A DNA stretch of 64,000 bases from Phycisphaerales bacterium (GTDB lineage: Bacteria; Planctomycetota; Phycisphaerae; Phycisphaerales; UBA1924), in contig CANHCQ010000003.1 in assembly GCA_947459215.1 (NCBI GenBank), positions 1-64,000 on the forward strand, given 5' to 3'. The position numbers were made by a program, and so were the translations under genes. Shown here in pieces: positions 42,437 to 50,812 of this stretch (positions within the stretch are counted from its first letter, which is position 1; every line of letters begins with the position of its first letter). A model generated the notes under the pieces. That model made no database searches, had not been told where the DNA came from, and was given only the letters and a program-made list of their open reading frames with translations.

Positions 42437-42897
42437 CCGATCACAACGCTGAATCGGAAGATGGCTCGGATCATCGGGGCGGCGATCAACGCACGGTCGC
42501 TCAGGTGAAGGCCGGATTGCTGGAATGGTCGCGCACGCGCGACATCCGGACGAACAAGGCATGGGCCCAAGCGGGCTGGTACGCGGCGGGCGGCGTCGGG
42601 GTGGTCGCGCTGGTGTGGGTCGCGAGCCGCTTCGTGCGTGGGTCGGCCGTGCCGGTTCGACCGGTGGCGGGAACGACGGTGCGGCCATCGCTGCTTCAGA
42701 ATGCGGCGCGACAGGCGGGACGAATGTCGTTGCTCTGGCGATTGGGCGGCTGGGTGTTCTCGCGACATCAGGAGCAAAAGGGCGCCGTGCGGTCCGCTGG
42801 ACCGGGTGCCGCACCGGTTCCCAAGACGCCACGGGTCTTGCCATCACCGGCGCTTCGGTCAGGGAATCTTCCCTCGGCACAAGGACGCATCTCATGA
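42433..42897 (+). CDS. YqjK-position membrane protein, unrecognised
   Basis: The 154-residue protein starts at ATG 42433, overlapping the previous stop (ATGA), and ends overlapping the next start. One hydrophobic segment is seen at about 48-66 (AGWYAAGGVGVVALVWVASRF). The rest is basic and proline-rich. The place matches YqjK in yqjDEK operons; sequence alone does not prove homology. Confidence 0.68.
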   Translation: MTDHNAESEDGSDHRGGDQRTVAQVKAGLLEWSRTRDIRTNKAWAQAGWYAAGGVGVVALVWVASRFVRGSAVPVRPVAGTTVRPSLLQNAARQAGRMSLLWRLGGWVFSRHQEQKGAVRSAGPGAAPVPKTPRVLPSPALRSGNLPSAQGRIS

Positions 42898-43010
42898 ACA
42901 GACTCGTTCGGACTGGCATCGCGGGTTTCGCGGCGTGGAAATGGGGCGGCGGGATCTTCGGCGCCATCGTGATCTTCGTGATCATCTTCTATCTCCTTGG
43001 CATGTTCTGA
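42894..43010 (+). CDS. 38-residue membrane peptide
   Basis: The peptide MNRLVRTGIAGFAAWKWGGG ends in a strongly hydrophobic helix, IFGAIVIFVIIFYLLGMF. ATG overlaps the previous stop by 4 nt, so it is translationally coupled to the YqjDE-like operon. It is too short for a family assignment. Confidence 0.65.
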   Translation: MNRLVRTGIAGFAAWKWGGGIFGAIVIFVIIFYLLGMF

Positions 43011-43121
43011 GCACACGGGCTCAGAACGTGCCAGCGCGACGAACGTGGCGGGTGGATTTCGCTCCTTTTTGCACGCGGCGTGGGGTTCATGGTCTTACCA
43101 TCTCCCTTGCAAACCAGCACC

Positions 43122-44108
43122 ATGCGACCTGACGTCCTTGCCGCGGATCCCGCGGCGGAGGCTTCCACCACGCGCGTCGAGGCCGAGGGGCTGGAAGGGC
43201 GGGAGCTGTCTCCGGCGGACAAGAAGGCGCGGCTGGTGAACCTGATCGCGGTGGTGACGCCGTTCGCGGGGTTGGTGCTGGCGATCTACTTCTCCTGGGG
43301 CTTTGCGTTCGATTGGACGCAGGCAGGCATTTTGTTCTTCATGTTCATGGCGAGCTCGCTGGGCATCACGGTGGGCTATCACCGGCTGTTCACGCACAAG
43401 TCGTTCGAGGTGGTGGCGCCGGTGCGGTGGCTGCTGGCGGTGCTGGGGTCGATGTCGGTGCAGGGGCCGGTGATCGAGTGGGTGGGCGTGCATCGGCGGC
43501 ACCATCAGCATTCGGATCGCGAGAACGATCCGCACTCGCCGCACGTGCATGGGGATGACGAAGAGCACGGCGTGCTGACGATGCTGCGGGGGTTCTACCA
43601 CGCGCACATGGGTTGGCTGTTCATGGGTCACTCCAAGGGTTTGGGGCGGTACATCAAGGATCTGCGGCAGGACGAGATGCTGTGCCGCGTGAATCGGCAG
43701 TTCTTGTTCTGGGTTGTGGTTGGACTGGTGATCCCGACGGTGCTGGGCGGCGTGCTGACGCTGACGTGGAAGGGTGCGCTGTTGGGGTTCCTGTGGGGCG
43801 GTTTGACGCGGATCCTGCTGGGACATCACATCGCGTGGAGCGTGAACTCGGTGTGTCACTTGTGGGGCGCGAGCCCGTTCCGCACGGGCGATCAGAGCCG
43901 CAACAACGCGATCGTGGGTGTGCTGGCGCTGGGCGAGGGCTGGCACAACAACCATCACGCGTTCCCGACTTCGGCGCGGCACGGGCTGTGGTGGTGGCAG
44001 TTTGATCCGAGCTACATCACGATCAAGGCGCTGGAACTGGTGGGATTGGCGAGCGAGGTGACGGTGCCGTCGGCAGAGCGGATCGAGGGGAAGCGGAAGA
44101 AGGGTTGA
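43122..44108 (+). CDS. Acyl-CoA/acyl-lipid delta-9-type desaturase
   Basis: The 328-residue integral membrane di-iron enzyme introduces a double bond into fatty acyl chains. All three histidine boxes are present: HRLFTH, HRRHHQHSD and HNNHHAFP. Four membrane segments surround them. The sequence GDQSRNNAIVGVLALGEGWH before box three is typical of the DesC/acyl-CoA desaturase group. ATG at 43122 is preferred over 43080. Confidence 0.94.
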   Translation: MRPDVLAADPAAEASTTRVEAEGLEGRELSPADKKARLVNLIAVVTPFAGLVLAIYFSWGFAFDWTQAGILFFMFMASSLGITVGYHRLFTHKSFEVVAPVRWLLAVLGSMSVQGPVIEWVGVHRRHHQHSDRENDPHSPHVHGDDEEHGVLTMLRGFYHAHMGWLFMGHSKGLGRYIKDLRQDEMLCRVNRQFLFWVVVGLVIPTVLGGVLTLTWKGALLGFLWGGLTRILLGHHIAWSVNSVCHLWGASPFRTGDQSRNNAIVGVLALGEGWHNNHHAFPTSARHGLWWWQFDPSYITIKALELVGLASEVTVPSAERIEGKRKKG

Positions 44109-44194
44109 CGCACGGGCGCGTCGCATAAGGACTCGCGGGTGAGCGGCGTTGGATCCGAATCCATCCGCCGCGCTATGCTGCCGCAGGTGGTTCT

Positions 44195-44737
44195 ATGAAC
44201 GCACGCGACGTTTCGGCACTGGATCGTCGGATCACGATGTGGTTGGCGCGGTACGGCCCGCCGCTGCTGCGTATCTCGCTGGGGATCGTCTTCCTGTGGT
44301 TCGGAGCCCTGAAGTTCGTCCCGGGGCTCAGCCCGGCGGATGAGCTGGCGACCGCCACGATCAGCAAACTCACGTTCGGCTTCGTCGGCCCGGGTTTCTC
44401 CCGCCCCATGCTGGCGCTGTGGGAGTCGCTGATCGGGCTCGGGCTGTTGACGAACATGTACCTCCGCGCGACGCTCCTGCTGCTCGCGCTGCAGATGCTC
44501 GGCACGGTGACGCCGCTGATTCTGTTCCCGGCCGAAACGTGGAAGCTGTTCCCGATCGCGCTCACGCTCGAAGGGCAGTACATCGTCAAGAACATCGTGC
44601 TGGTGACGGCGGCGTTTGTGGTCGGGGCGACCGTCCGCGGCGGCGCGATGATCGCCAGCGGCCCGATCGCGGCACGAGCGCGACGGGACGAGCTGGCGGA
44701 TGCGTCGGAGCACGCGGCGACGCACGCCAGCGAGTAG
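44195..44737 (+). CDS. DoxX-like membrane protein
   Basis: The 180-residue protein has four membrane helices in the DoxX pattern: LLRISLGIVFLWFGALKFVP, SRPMLALWESLIGLGLLTNM, ALQMLGTVTPLILFPAETW and KNIVLVTAAFVVGATVRGGA. The family is linked to thiosulfate:quinone oxidoreductase or membrane redox stress, but function here is open. The C-terminus is a charged cytoplasmic tail. Confidence 0.82.
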   Translation: MNARDVSALDRRITMWLARYGPPLLRISLGIVFLWFGALKFVPGLSPADELATATISKLTFGFVGPGFSRPMLALWESLIGLGLLTNMYLRATLLLLALQMLGTVTPLILFPAETWKLFPIALTLEGQYIVKNIVLVTAAFVVGATVRGGAMIASGPIAARARRDELADASEHAATHASE

Positions 44738-44875
44738 GCCAAGGCGCGACGATGACGACGCGTGAGCGGTCTGACGATTCGCTTCGGTCGGAAGATGCAA
44801 AGGCACTGATCTCGCCAATCCGAGGCAAGTGGCATGGGTTCCATGACTTTCTCCGCTTCGTGCGATTCGTTGCGT

Positions 44876-46060
44876 TCACGCCGGAGTCATCGGCGGAGCA
44901 CGCGAAGGTGCGGTGGCGGATTCGCAGGGGCGATGTGATCGACGATGGTCGAACGGTGGAGATGCGAAATACGTTGCATCGGTTGCGGCGTGTGCTGCAG
45001 AGATTTGGGCGAGGGCGGGTGATTCGGCGCGGGGGAGACCCGCTCGCTCACGCTCGGGGCTCGTCAAGGCGGGGATGTCGGATGGTGAAGCGGGAAGCGA
45101 GGCGGCGGTGACATCACGCTGGCGCGTGGGGGTCGTTGTCGGTGCGGCGGCTTCGTATGGGACCGCCTGGGCGCTTAGGTGAGCGTCGGTCCCCTCACCT
45201 GCTTGGCCTGCGGCCAAGCGGTCCTCTCCCCGCCTTGCGGGGAGAGGAGGCGCGGGGCGGTGCTGTTGATCTTCGGGTGTTTGCAGCGCGATGTGAGCGG
45301 CGGTGACCCCACGCTGGCGCGTGGGGTTCCTACTGGGGGGCGGCGCGTGTGGTGCGGGGTTCGCGCTTGGGATGTAGCGTGCGATGCGGAGGAGGAGGTT
45401 CGCCGTCTTGCGGGCGCTTTCGCGGCTTTGCATCCGGGCGGCGAAGGCGTGGTTTGTTGGTGCGGGGACGCGGTGGATGGATTCGTGGTCGAGCTTGGAT
45501 TCGGTGAGGAGGTGGAGGAGCTTGTTGGCGATGGCGGCGAGGTTGTTGGCGACGACGAGGCGGGCGCGGGCGGCGCAGGCGGATTCGAGGGCGAAGATCC
45601 GCTCCTTGATGTCGGGGCGGGCGAGCCAGAGGGTGAGGGACTCGAGGGTGGTGTCGTACTTGATGGCGATGCCGCGGAGGGTTTCGTCCTGGGCGGCGAA
45701 GTCGTTGATGATGGCGGCGGCGGTTGGGTCGTTGGGGCAGAAGAGGGGAGCAGGGGAGGAGGGGAGCAGCGGAGTAGGGGAATCGAGACAAGCCCTTCCC
45801 CCTGCCCCTTCCATCTGGGAAGGGGGGAGCGCGTCGGGTTCATCGGGAGATGAGGCCGCGGTCGTGACGCTTAGAACCCTTCCCCCTGCCCCTTCCCTCC
45901 GGGAAGGGGAGAGTGCGTCGGGTTGATTGGATGCCGCGGCGGTGTTCGTGACGCTTGGAACCCACCCCCCGGCCCCCTCCCTCTGGGAGGGGGAGTTTGA
46001 GCGCAGTGATTCCGTGGGGCGCGGGGTGATGGTGAGCGGAGTGATTGGGAAGGCCGACAT
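44876..46060 (-). CDS. HTH-type core protein with termini built from translated repeats
   Basis: The core (about residues 105-245) looks like real protein: AAIINDFAAQDETLRGIAIK, YDTTLESLTLWLARPDIKER and ESARKTANLLLRIARYIPSA suggest a helix-turn-helix, terminase-small-subunit-like. The N-terminal 100 residues include three copies of a 28-residue unit ending in REGAGG or MEGAGG, coded by an 84-bp palindromic DNA repeat. The C-terminal 130 residues include two PTRQR(G/D)VTAA segments coded by another repeat. No in-frame ATG lies between the repeats and the core, so translation should pass through them unless a rarer start is used. Confidence 0.62.
   Translation of the reverse strand: MSAFPITPLTITPRPTESLRSNSPSQREGAGGWVPSVTNTAAASNQPDALSPSRREGAGGRVLSVTTAASSPDEPDALPPSQMEGAGGRACLDSPTPLLPSSPAPLFCPNDPTAAAIINDFAAQDETLRGIAIKYDTTLESLTLWLARPDIKERIFALESACAARARLVVANNLAAIANKLLHLLTESKLDHESIHRVPAPTNHAFAARMQSRESARKTANLLLRIARYIPSANPAPHAPPPSRNPTRQRGVTAAHIALQTPEDQQHRPAPPLPARRGEDRLAAGQAGEGTDAHLSAQAVPYEAAAPTTTPTRQRDVTAASLPASPSDIPALTSPERERAGLPRAESPALAQISAAHAATDATYFASPPFDHRRSHRPCESATAPSRAPPMTPA
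45038..45063. repeat. CTCACGCTCGGGGCTCG repeat, copy 2
   Basis: ACCCGCTCGCTCACGCTCGG and the following GGCTCG match the copy at 30911-30936. Confidence 0.65.
45111..45340. repeat. Two CACGCTGGCGCGTGGG hairpin repeats around a two-hairpin element
   Basis: CACGCTGGCGCGTGGG occurs at 45115-45130 and CCCACGCTGGCGCGTGGG at 45308-45325. Between them, 45187-45255 is copy 1 of an element repeated at 51961-52027. Confidence 0.75.
45187..45255. repeat. Two-hairpin repeat element, copy 1
   Basis: Hairpin GCTTGGCC/GGCCAAGC is followed by CTCTCCCCGC/GCGGGGAGAG, with leader CCCCTCACCT and trailer AGGCGCGG. Copy 2 at 51961-52027 keeps both stems though the first one differs in sequence. Confidence 0.85.
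45790..46000. repeat. Three palindromic units with 84-bp period inside a reading frame
   Basis: Palindromes of the CCCTTCC-GGAAGGG or CCCTCCC-GGGAGGG type occur three times with flanks GTGACGCTT and GCGTCGGGTT. The 84-bp period is a multiple of three, so the frame of the gene at 44876-46060 stays open. Confidence 0.85.
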
Positions 46061-46384
46061 GGTGGGGAGTTTCCCACGAGTCGGGAGGATGATTCAAGAG
46101 GGGAATAGACGCAGAGACGGAGAGACGAAGAGACGGAGTGGAAGGGGTTGTGCGGCCTGGGGTTGGGGAGAGGGGAATTCTGGCGGGGCGTTTGCGCAAC
46201 GACGGCGTTGTGCGCACGGGGATGGAGTTGCACCATGATCACGATCTGTTCGGAGGTCGTGATCGTGCTTGCGGGTGGGAGCGGAACTTGCGTGAGACGG
46301 GAGCGAAGACATGCCCAAGCACGACCACTCGCTCCGAGCAGCGAGTGATCGTGGCACGGCGCGGCGTGTTCGGGCCACCTGCCA
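46061..46384. other. Gene-free stretch with octamer-like repeats
   Basis: Four purine-rich octamer-like units (AGACGCAG, AGACGGAG, AGACGAAG, AGACGGAG) lie at 46104-46138. No gene is convincing. Confidence 0.5.
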
Positions 46385-46861
46385 TCAAGTGACGTCGGGC
46401 GATGTGACCCGTTTTCCATTGAAACTGTGCACGAGCAACCCGATCAACAAAGCAGCAAGAAACAAGCCGGTGTTTCGCCAGGCAAGAGGCGACCAATTCT
46501 CAATGAGTACGCCGGAGGAATTGCAGCCGCAGGGCGCCGGGTGTTTGGGGGGATACGCGACAAGAGCCCAACAGTAACACGCGAGCAATGCAAACACAAA
46601 AGCCGTAAGCGCCGCTGATGATCGCATGTACGACGCCGAAAGGCCAGACCAAAGACACGACGTACCAACAAGCAATTCAATCGCAATAACTGCCATGGCG
46701 CCTGCCTGGACAAACTTCTCCGGAACCAATCCGTGAAGGCGAATCGCGTCGGAGAACATCGAGCCGCCCATCACTTTCTCTGCTGCGGCCAAGATCAACG
46801 CCCATCCAGCGCACAGGAGAAGCACCCGAACCACAATAACAATTAATCGATGGCTACGCAC
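46385..46861 (-). CDS. MauE/DoxX-like membrane protein
   Basis: The roughly 158-residue protein has four membrane segments (IVIVVRVLLLCAGWALILAA, VQAGAMAVIAIELLVGTSCL, ALTAFVFALLACYCWALVAY, TGLFLAALLIGLLVHSF) and the loop CGCNSSG before the last one, as in MauE/DoxX proteins. MauE is needed to mature the cysteine-rich methylamine dehydrogenase small subunit. GTG at 46859-46861, after GGAAG, gives an 8-nt overlap with the upstream gene; another GTG at 46894 is possible. Confidence 0.75.
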   Translation of the reverse strand: MRSHRLIVIVVRVLLLCAGWALILAAAEKVMGGSMFSDAIRLHGLVPEKFVQAGAMAVIAIELLVGTSCLWSGLSASYMRSSAALTAFVFALLACYCWALVAYPPKHPAPCGCNSSGVLIENWSPLAWRNTGLFLAALLIGLLVHSFNGKRVTSPDVT

Positions 46862-47870
46862 GTTTCTTCCATATCGCGAATAGCCCGAGTGCACAGGTCA
46901 GCACTCCAGCGATGATCAGCGCCCGATGAAATGGAATGACATCACGCGAGGCCGGTGAAATAGACGGCTGATACGAGATAATCTTTCCATCTTTGTCCAC
47001 ACCTTTCGCCAACACATCCAACGGCATTGAGGTGACCATTGATTCTCGTTCAGGAATAACATCCTTGACTCTATTTAATACTGCGTCGACTTGAAAATCT
47101 TGTAGCCGTCCCTCAGGAATGAACTCTATCGATCGCAGGCGAAATCCACTTGCCCCTCCGATCGTCGCTCGAACAGACAAGTCGGACCGAGCATCGTTGT
47201 CAAGCTCTTGAAATGGGCTATCGCCGATTGCCTCACCAGTTACTCTCAAATCCGACGCCCTCACGCGAAGACGGGACACCTCGGGGAGCAAGACCCCATT
47301 CTCGTCAAATCGCCAACCGGGTCGGCGAGGCCCCTTAGATATCGCTTCCAAAACGTCTGGTGAATCTTCGAATGCGAACCACGCCCCGCCCGGAACAGAA
47401 AACTCAATTTCCCACTCGTTGCTCGCATTCAGAACGACGGACTTCATGGCTTGCGGGAATCGCTTTGCTTGCAAGACGCGGACGAACAACAATTCATTGA
47501 CGACCTTCGGCTCCATGAGGCCAACACGATCAGGTCCGACAATTGGCGCCCGGCTATCTTCATCACTCGGCGTCCGAAAATGGTACAAAGACCCTTTCGA
47601 GTCTTTGACCATGATCATTCGTTGTTTACCACTAAGTGCAAGATAATTTGCACCCGTAGCGATGTCGTATCCAACCATGCGAATTCCGAAGCCAGCGGTT
47701 GCACTGTAGACAGCGTGTACAGTTCCCTTTGACGGCAAACGCCCGCCAACCTCTTTCAAAAACGCATCGACACTTGATTCGGGCGCAGCCTGAGCACACA
47801 TCGCTGCATATGCAATGGAAACGACAACTACACTGAGCTTCGCAAACAACAAGTCAGTTCTCCCATTCAC
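46854..47870 (-). CDS. Exported protein with C-terminal membrane helix, unrecognised
   Basis: The roughly 338-residue protein has a signal peptide (LFAKLSVVVVSIAYAAMCAQ, cleavage near AQA/APE) and a C-terminal helix (ALIIAGVLTCALGLFAIWKK) followed by lysine and arginine. Between them is a soluble domain with VHAVYSATAGFGIRMVGYDI and NEWEIEFSVPGGAWFAFEDS. Start choice among GTG 47870 and TTG 47852 is uncertain; both overlap or abut the upstream gene. It is coupled to the MauE-like gene. Confidence 0.65.
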   Translation of the reverse strand: MNGRTDLLFAKLSVVVVSIAYAAMCAQAAPESSVDAFLKEVGGRLPSKGTVHAVYSATAGFGIRMVGYDIATGANYLALSGKQRMIMVKDSKGSLYHFRTPSDEDSRAPIVGPDRVGLMEPKVVNELLFVRVLQAKRFPQAMKSVVLNASNEWEIEFSVPGGAWFAFEDSPDVLEAISKGPRRPGWRFDENGVLLPEVSRLRVRASDLRVTGEAIGDSPFQELDNDARSDLSVRATIGGASGFRLRSIEFIPEGRLQDFQVDAVLNRVKDVIPERESMVTSMPLDVLAKGVDKDGKIISYQPSISPASRDVIPFHRALIIAGVLTCALGLFAIWKKRA

Positions 47871-48339
47871 ACGGAGGCGGAGTAGGCGCGGCACCGATGC
47901 ACGGCTCACCTGCCAAAGCGCTCACGGTGTAGAGATGCTGTGGGATCCGCGTTACAACTGTAGGGTCATACGCGCAGCAAAGCTGTGGATTACCGGGACC
48001 GGGACACTTTCCATCCACCCAGGTCCATCCTGTAGGCAGTGCGTTGCAAGCAAACGCACCCTGAGTAGTAGGTCCACCGCCCGTGTAGGTGATTTGGTTG
48101 AACGCCGTTGTACCACCAAGGGAAGTCATCCCGGACTGGCCAACGGGAGCCTGTCGATAGAGTGGGCCCGTCGTCGTGACACTCGTGCATGTTCCGCCTG
48201 GATTCGAACAGTTGTAGTACTCCTGCCAGCACGGCGGCGGCGGACACGGCGGAGGAATCGATTCATCGCCTGCAATCATGATCACGCTCGCGATTGCCAG
48301 CGAACTGAATGCGATTCTCTGCACACATGACGTTTTCAT
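47854..48339 (-). CDS. Secreted cysteine-rich protein
   Basis: The 161-residue protein has a signal peptide (MKTSCVQRIAFSSLAIASVI) and a mature part with ten cysteines, an even number that suggests five disulfides (PPPCPPPPCWQEYYNC, GGTC, AFAC, DGKC, LCC, GEPC, PPPC). It is glycine, proline and threonine-rich and matches no family I know. A MauE-like disulfide-maturation candidate is encoded two genes downstream, which makes a substrate-helper pair plausible. Confidence 0.65.
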   Translation of the reverse strand: MKTSCVQRIAFSSLAIASVIMIAGDESIPPPCPPPPCWQEYYNCSNPGGTCTSVTTTGPLYRQAPVGQSGMTSLGGTTAFNQITYTGGGPTTQGAFACNALPTGWTWVDGKCPGPGNPQLCCAYDPTVVTRIPQHLYTVSALAGEPCIGAAPTPPPCEWEN

Positions 48340-48384
48340 ACTGCGACTCTTTTCAGGTGCCCCACAGAGAGAAACCACTTTGAA

Positions 48385-49101
48385 CTAGTTGCGGTCCCGC
48401 CCGCGAAGGCCGTACCACGTCGATACGACCGGATAGCCAATCGAATTTTCAACTGTTGTCGGCACACCGTTGACCAATAGCTCACCCCAACGATAAACGC
48501 CAGCACTTCCATCGCCGAACGCGATCTCCCCCGGAAGGGCGTTGTCTCCGGGTGCGCAACACCAGAAGTCCGACGTCCCGTCCGACTTTGCAACCCAGAA
48601 ACGGAAGATAATCGCCTTCGCCGATGGCGCGAACATCGAATCCCACCGCTGAGGACTTGCCTTCGCGCTGGAGTACTCGATGGTCTTCCCTGGCGTCATC
48701 AGTTCTGGCGAGTAGACGTCGGCGATCGACAATGCGTAGCCAACGTTTCCGTATGCGCGATTTCCTTCGGGGTCGACGGCCGCCGACGATCCGGTCACAT
48801 GGCCTGAACGCGCCATGATCCGCCACCAAGCCTGCGACGACGTTACGGGATGGCCCGGCGTGAAGGGGAACACGCCACGAAAATCGTTGGCGTATGCCTG
48901 TAGCGCCTTAGCGTGATCTGCAATCGTTACCGTGCTCAAGGTCGCTCGTGCGGATTTCCTTGCCTGTCGCAACGACGGCAGCAGAAGTCCCATCAAAATC
49001 ATCACGATTCCGATGCTGACGGCGAGCTCCAAAATCGTGAATGCAGATCGTACCGGCTGATTCCGTTGGGTCGCCGATGGATTGCAGAGTTCCCGCCCCA
49101 T
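48385..49101 (-). CDS. Prepilin-like (type II secretion) protein
   Basis: The 238-residue protein carries a class III signal, RSAFTILELAVSIGIVMILM, with alanine before the cleavage point and the +5 glutamate. The C-domain includes GNVGYALSIADVYSPELMTP and ends in an acidic, glycine-rich part. It leads the lower-GC group that includes the cysteine-rich protein 45 bp downstream. ATG at 49099-49101 has GGAG upstream; 49128 is an alternative. Confidence 0.8.
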   Translation of the reverse strand: MGRELCNPSATQRNQPVRSAFTILELAVSIGIVMILMGLLLPSLRQARKSARATLSTVTIADHAKALQAYANDFRGVFPFTPGHPVTSSQAWWRIMARSGHVTGSSAAVDPEGNRAYGNVGYALSIADVYSPELMTPGKTIEYSSAKASPQRWDSMFAPSAKAIIFRFWVAKSDGTSDFWCCAPGDNALPGEIAFGDGSAGVYRWGELLVNGVPTTVENSIGYPVVSTWYGLRGRDRN

Positions 49102-49226
49102 TGCGTAGCACTCCATTCGCACGAGCAAACTAACAAATCAGACTCTACCTGTCAAATTCACCCCAACAGATTCTTTGAAACGGACGCAAGATCCTGTTTT
49201 CAGGTGACTTGCAATTTGGTTGCCCT

Positions 49227-49239
49227 CCCCCCCCCCCCC
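49227..49239. repeat. Run of 13 cytosines
   Basis: A homopolymer in the intergenic space before fahA; length may be unstable or misread. Confidence 0.7.
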
Positions 49240-49298
49240 ATCCGCCCTAGACACAGAACGTTTGATGCCACTCTCTGCGGCAAAAGAGACAGTTCGAA

Positions 49299-50675
49299 TC
49301 ACATCGTCACTCTGCCCCTGCACTCCCCAAACCCGATCTTCCTCCACCCCTCGCGTTCGCAAACGCCCTTGAAGATTACCGTGTCGCCATCGGCGAGGAA
49401 CGTGCGTGTCTCGCCCGTCGGCAACTGGATTGGCTTGCGGGGCTTGGGTTTGCCGTCGGGGTTGGTGCCGTCCCAGGTCAACTCGAGGAGGCAGCCGCGG
49501 CTGTCTGGGGTGGGGCCGCTGACGGTGCCGCTGGCGATGAGGTCGCCGGGTTGGAGGTTGCAGCCGTTGCTGGCGTGGTGGGTCAGCATCTGGGCGAAGG
49601 TCCAGTACATGTCTTTGAAGCTGCCCTTGCTGAGGCGGTGTGGGGGGAGGCCTTTGGCTTCCATCTGCTCGGTGAGGAGGAAGGCTTCGAGGGTGATGTC
49701 GAATCCGCCGTGGGATTGGTCGTCGGGGTCGGAGAGGTAGGGCAGGGGCTTGGGGTCGCCGGCGGGGCGCTCCATCGCGCTGCGGCGGAAGGGGCGGAGT
49801 GCGTCCATGGTGACAATGAAGGGCGAGATGCTGGTGGCGAAGTTTTTGGCGAGGAAGGGGCCGAGGGGTTGGTATTCCCACTTCTGGATGTCGCGGGCCG
49901 ACCAGTCGTTGACGAGGCAGAGGCCGAGGAGGTGGTCGTGGGCGAGGGCGATGGGGACGGGGTCGCCGAGTTCGTTGCCGCGGGCGATGTAGGCGCCGAC
50001 TTCGAGTTCGTAGTCGAGGAGTTTGCAGGGGCCGAAGGTCGGGCCGGCGTTGGGATCGCTGTCGGGCGGGGACTGCTGGCCTTTGGGGCGGGTGATGGGT
50101 GTGCCGCTGATGACGATGGAGGAGGCGCGGCCGTGGTAGCCGATGGGGACGTGCTTGTAGTTGGGGAGCAGCGGGTTGTCGGGGCGGAACATGCTGCCGA
50201 CGGTGGTGGCGTGATGGACCGAGGCGTAGAAGTCGGTGTAGTTGAAGATGGGCAGCGGCGGGACGAGCTTGGTTTCGGCGAGCGGGCGCACGGCTTTGTC
50301 GCGGAGGCGGCGGATCTGTTGGCCACCACCGGTGCCGTCGGTGAGGAACTTCTGCAGGACGACGCGGAGGTCGTGCACCAAACGCGGCGAGTGGGCGATG
50401 CCGAACCAGTAGGGCTGCTGGAGGGCGTCAATGAGGTCTTCGGGGGCTTCGCGGTCCATCCAGCCGGATTCGACGAGCATGCCGACGTCGAGGATCTGGT
50501 CGCCGATGGCGACGCCGGGGTGGGCGTGGGAGTGGCGGTGCTCGCCCTCGCCGTGGGTGACCTCGAAGGCGCAGAGGGGGAGGTTCTGGATGGGGAAGTC
50601 GGAGGCGGGGTCGTTGGCGGATTCGACCCAGGATTGGAGATCGGGATTGTGGGTGTCGTCGGGTTTGAAGTACAT
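49299..50675 (-). CDS. fahA: Fumarylacetoacetase
   Basis: The 458-residue hydrolase cleaves fumarylacetoacetate to fumarate and acetoacetate in tyrosine/homogentisate catabolism. It shows FPIQNLPLCAFEV at the N-domain, then IFNYTDFYASVHHATTVGSM, PIGYHGRASSIVISG, KLLDYELEVGAYI (metal ligand glutamates), VNDWSARDIQKWEYQPLGPF and GDLIASGTVSGP. ATG at 50673-50675 (MYFKPDDTHN) is chosen. No other tyrosine-catabolism gene is in the window. Confidence 0.95.
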   Translation of the reverse strand: MYFKPDDTHNPDLQSWVESANDPASDFPIQNLPLCAFEVTHGEGEHRHSHAHPGVAIGDQILDVGMLVESGWMDREAPEDLIDALQQPYWFGIAHSPRLVHDLRVVLQKFLTDGTGGGQQIRRLRDKAVRPLAETKLVPPLPIFNYTDFYASVHHATTVGSMFRPDNPLLPNYKHVPIGYHGRASSIVISGTPITRPKGQQSPPDSDPNAGPTFGPCKLLDYELEVGAYIARGNELGDPVPIALAHDHLLGLCLVNDWSARDIQKWEYQPLGPFLAKNFATSISPFIVTMDALRPFRRSAMERPAGDPKPLPYLSDPDDQSHGGFDITLEAFLLTEQMEAKGLPPHRLSKGSFKDMYWTFAQMLTHHASNGCNLQPGDLIASGTVSGPTPDSRGCLLELTWDGTNPDGKPKPRKPIQLPTGETRTFLADGDTVIFKGVCEREGWRKIGFGECRGRVTM

Positions 50676-50704
50676 GGTTCCTCGCTGGTCGCAGTGTACA
50701 AGGC

Positions 50705-50810
50705 AATTCACCACAGAGACACAGAGGCACGGAGAGAGACATTTGGGTCAAGGCAGGAGAGTGCCTTGAGAAATGAATCCTCTCTGTGTCTCTGCGTCTC
50801 TGTGGTAATT
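50705..50810. repeat. Inverted-repeat element with CACAGAGA octamer arms
   Basis: Left arm 50705-50738 and right arm 50780-50810 are inverted copies built from CACAGAGA-like octamers. An inner stem CAAGGCA/TGCCTTG lies at 50749-50768. Confidence 0.85.
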
Positions 50811-50812
50811 CT

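Noticed and set aside
44419-45111. Plus-strand frame overlapping the DoxX gene end and the repeat-rich gene
   Set aside because: No ribosome binding site, and it is antisense to a frame with a better coding core; it also translates a repeat.
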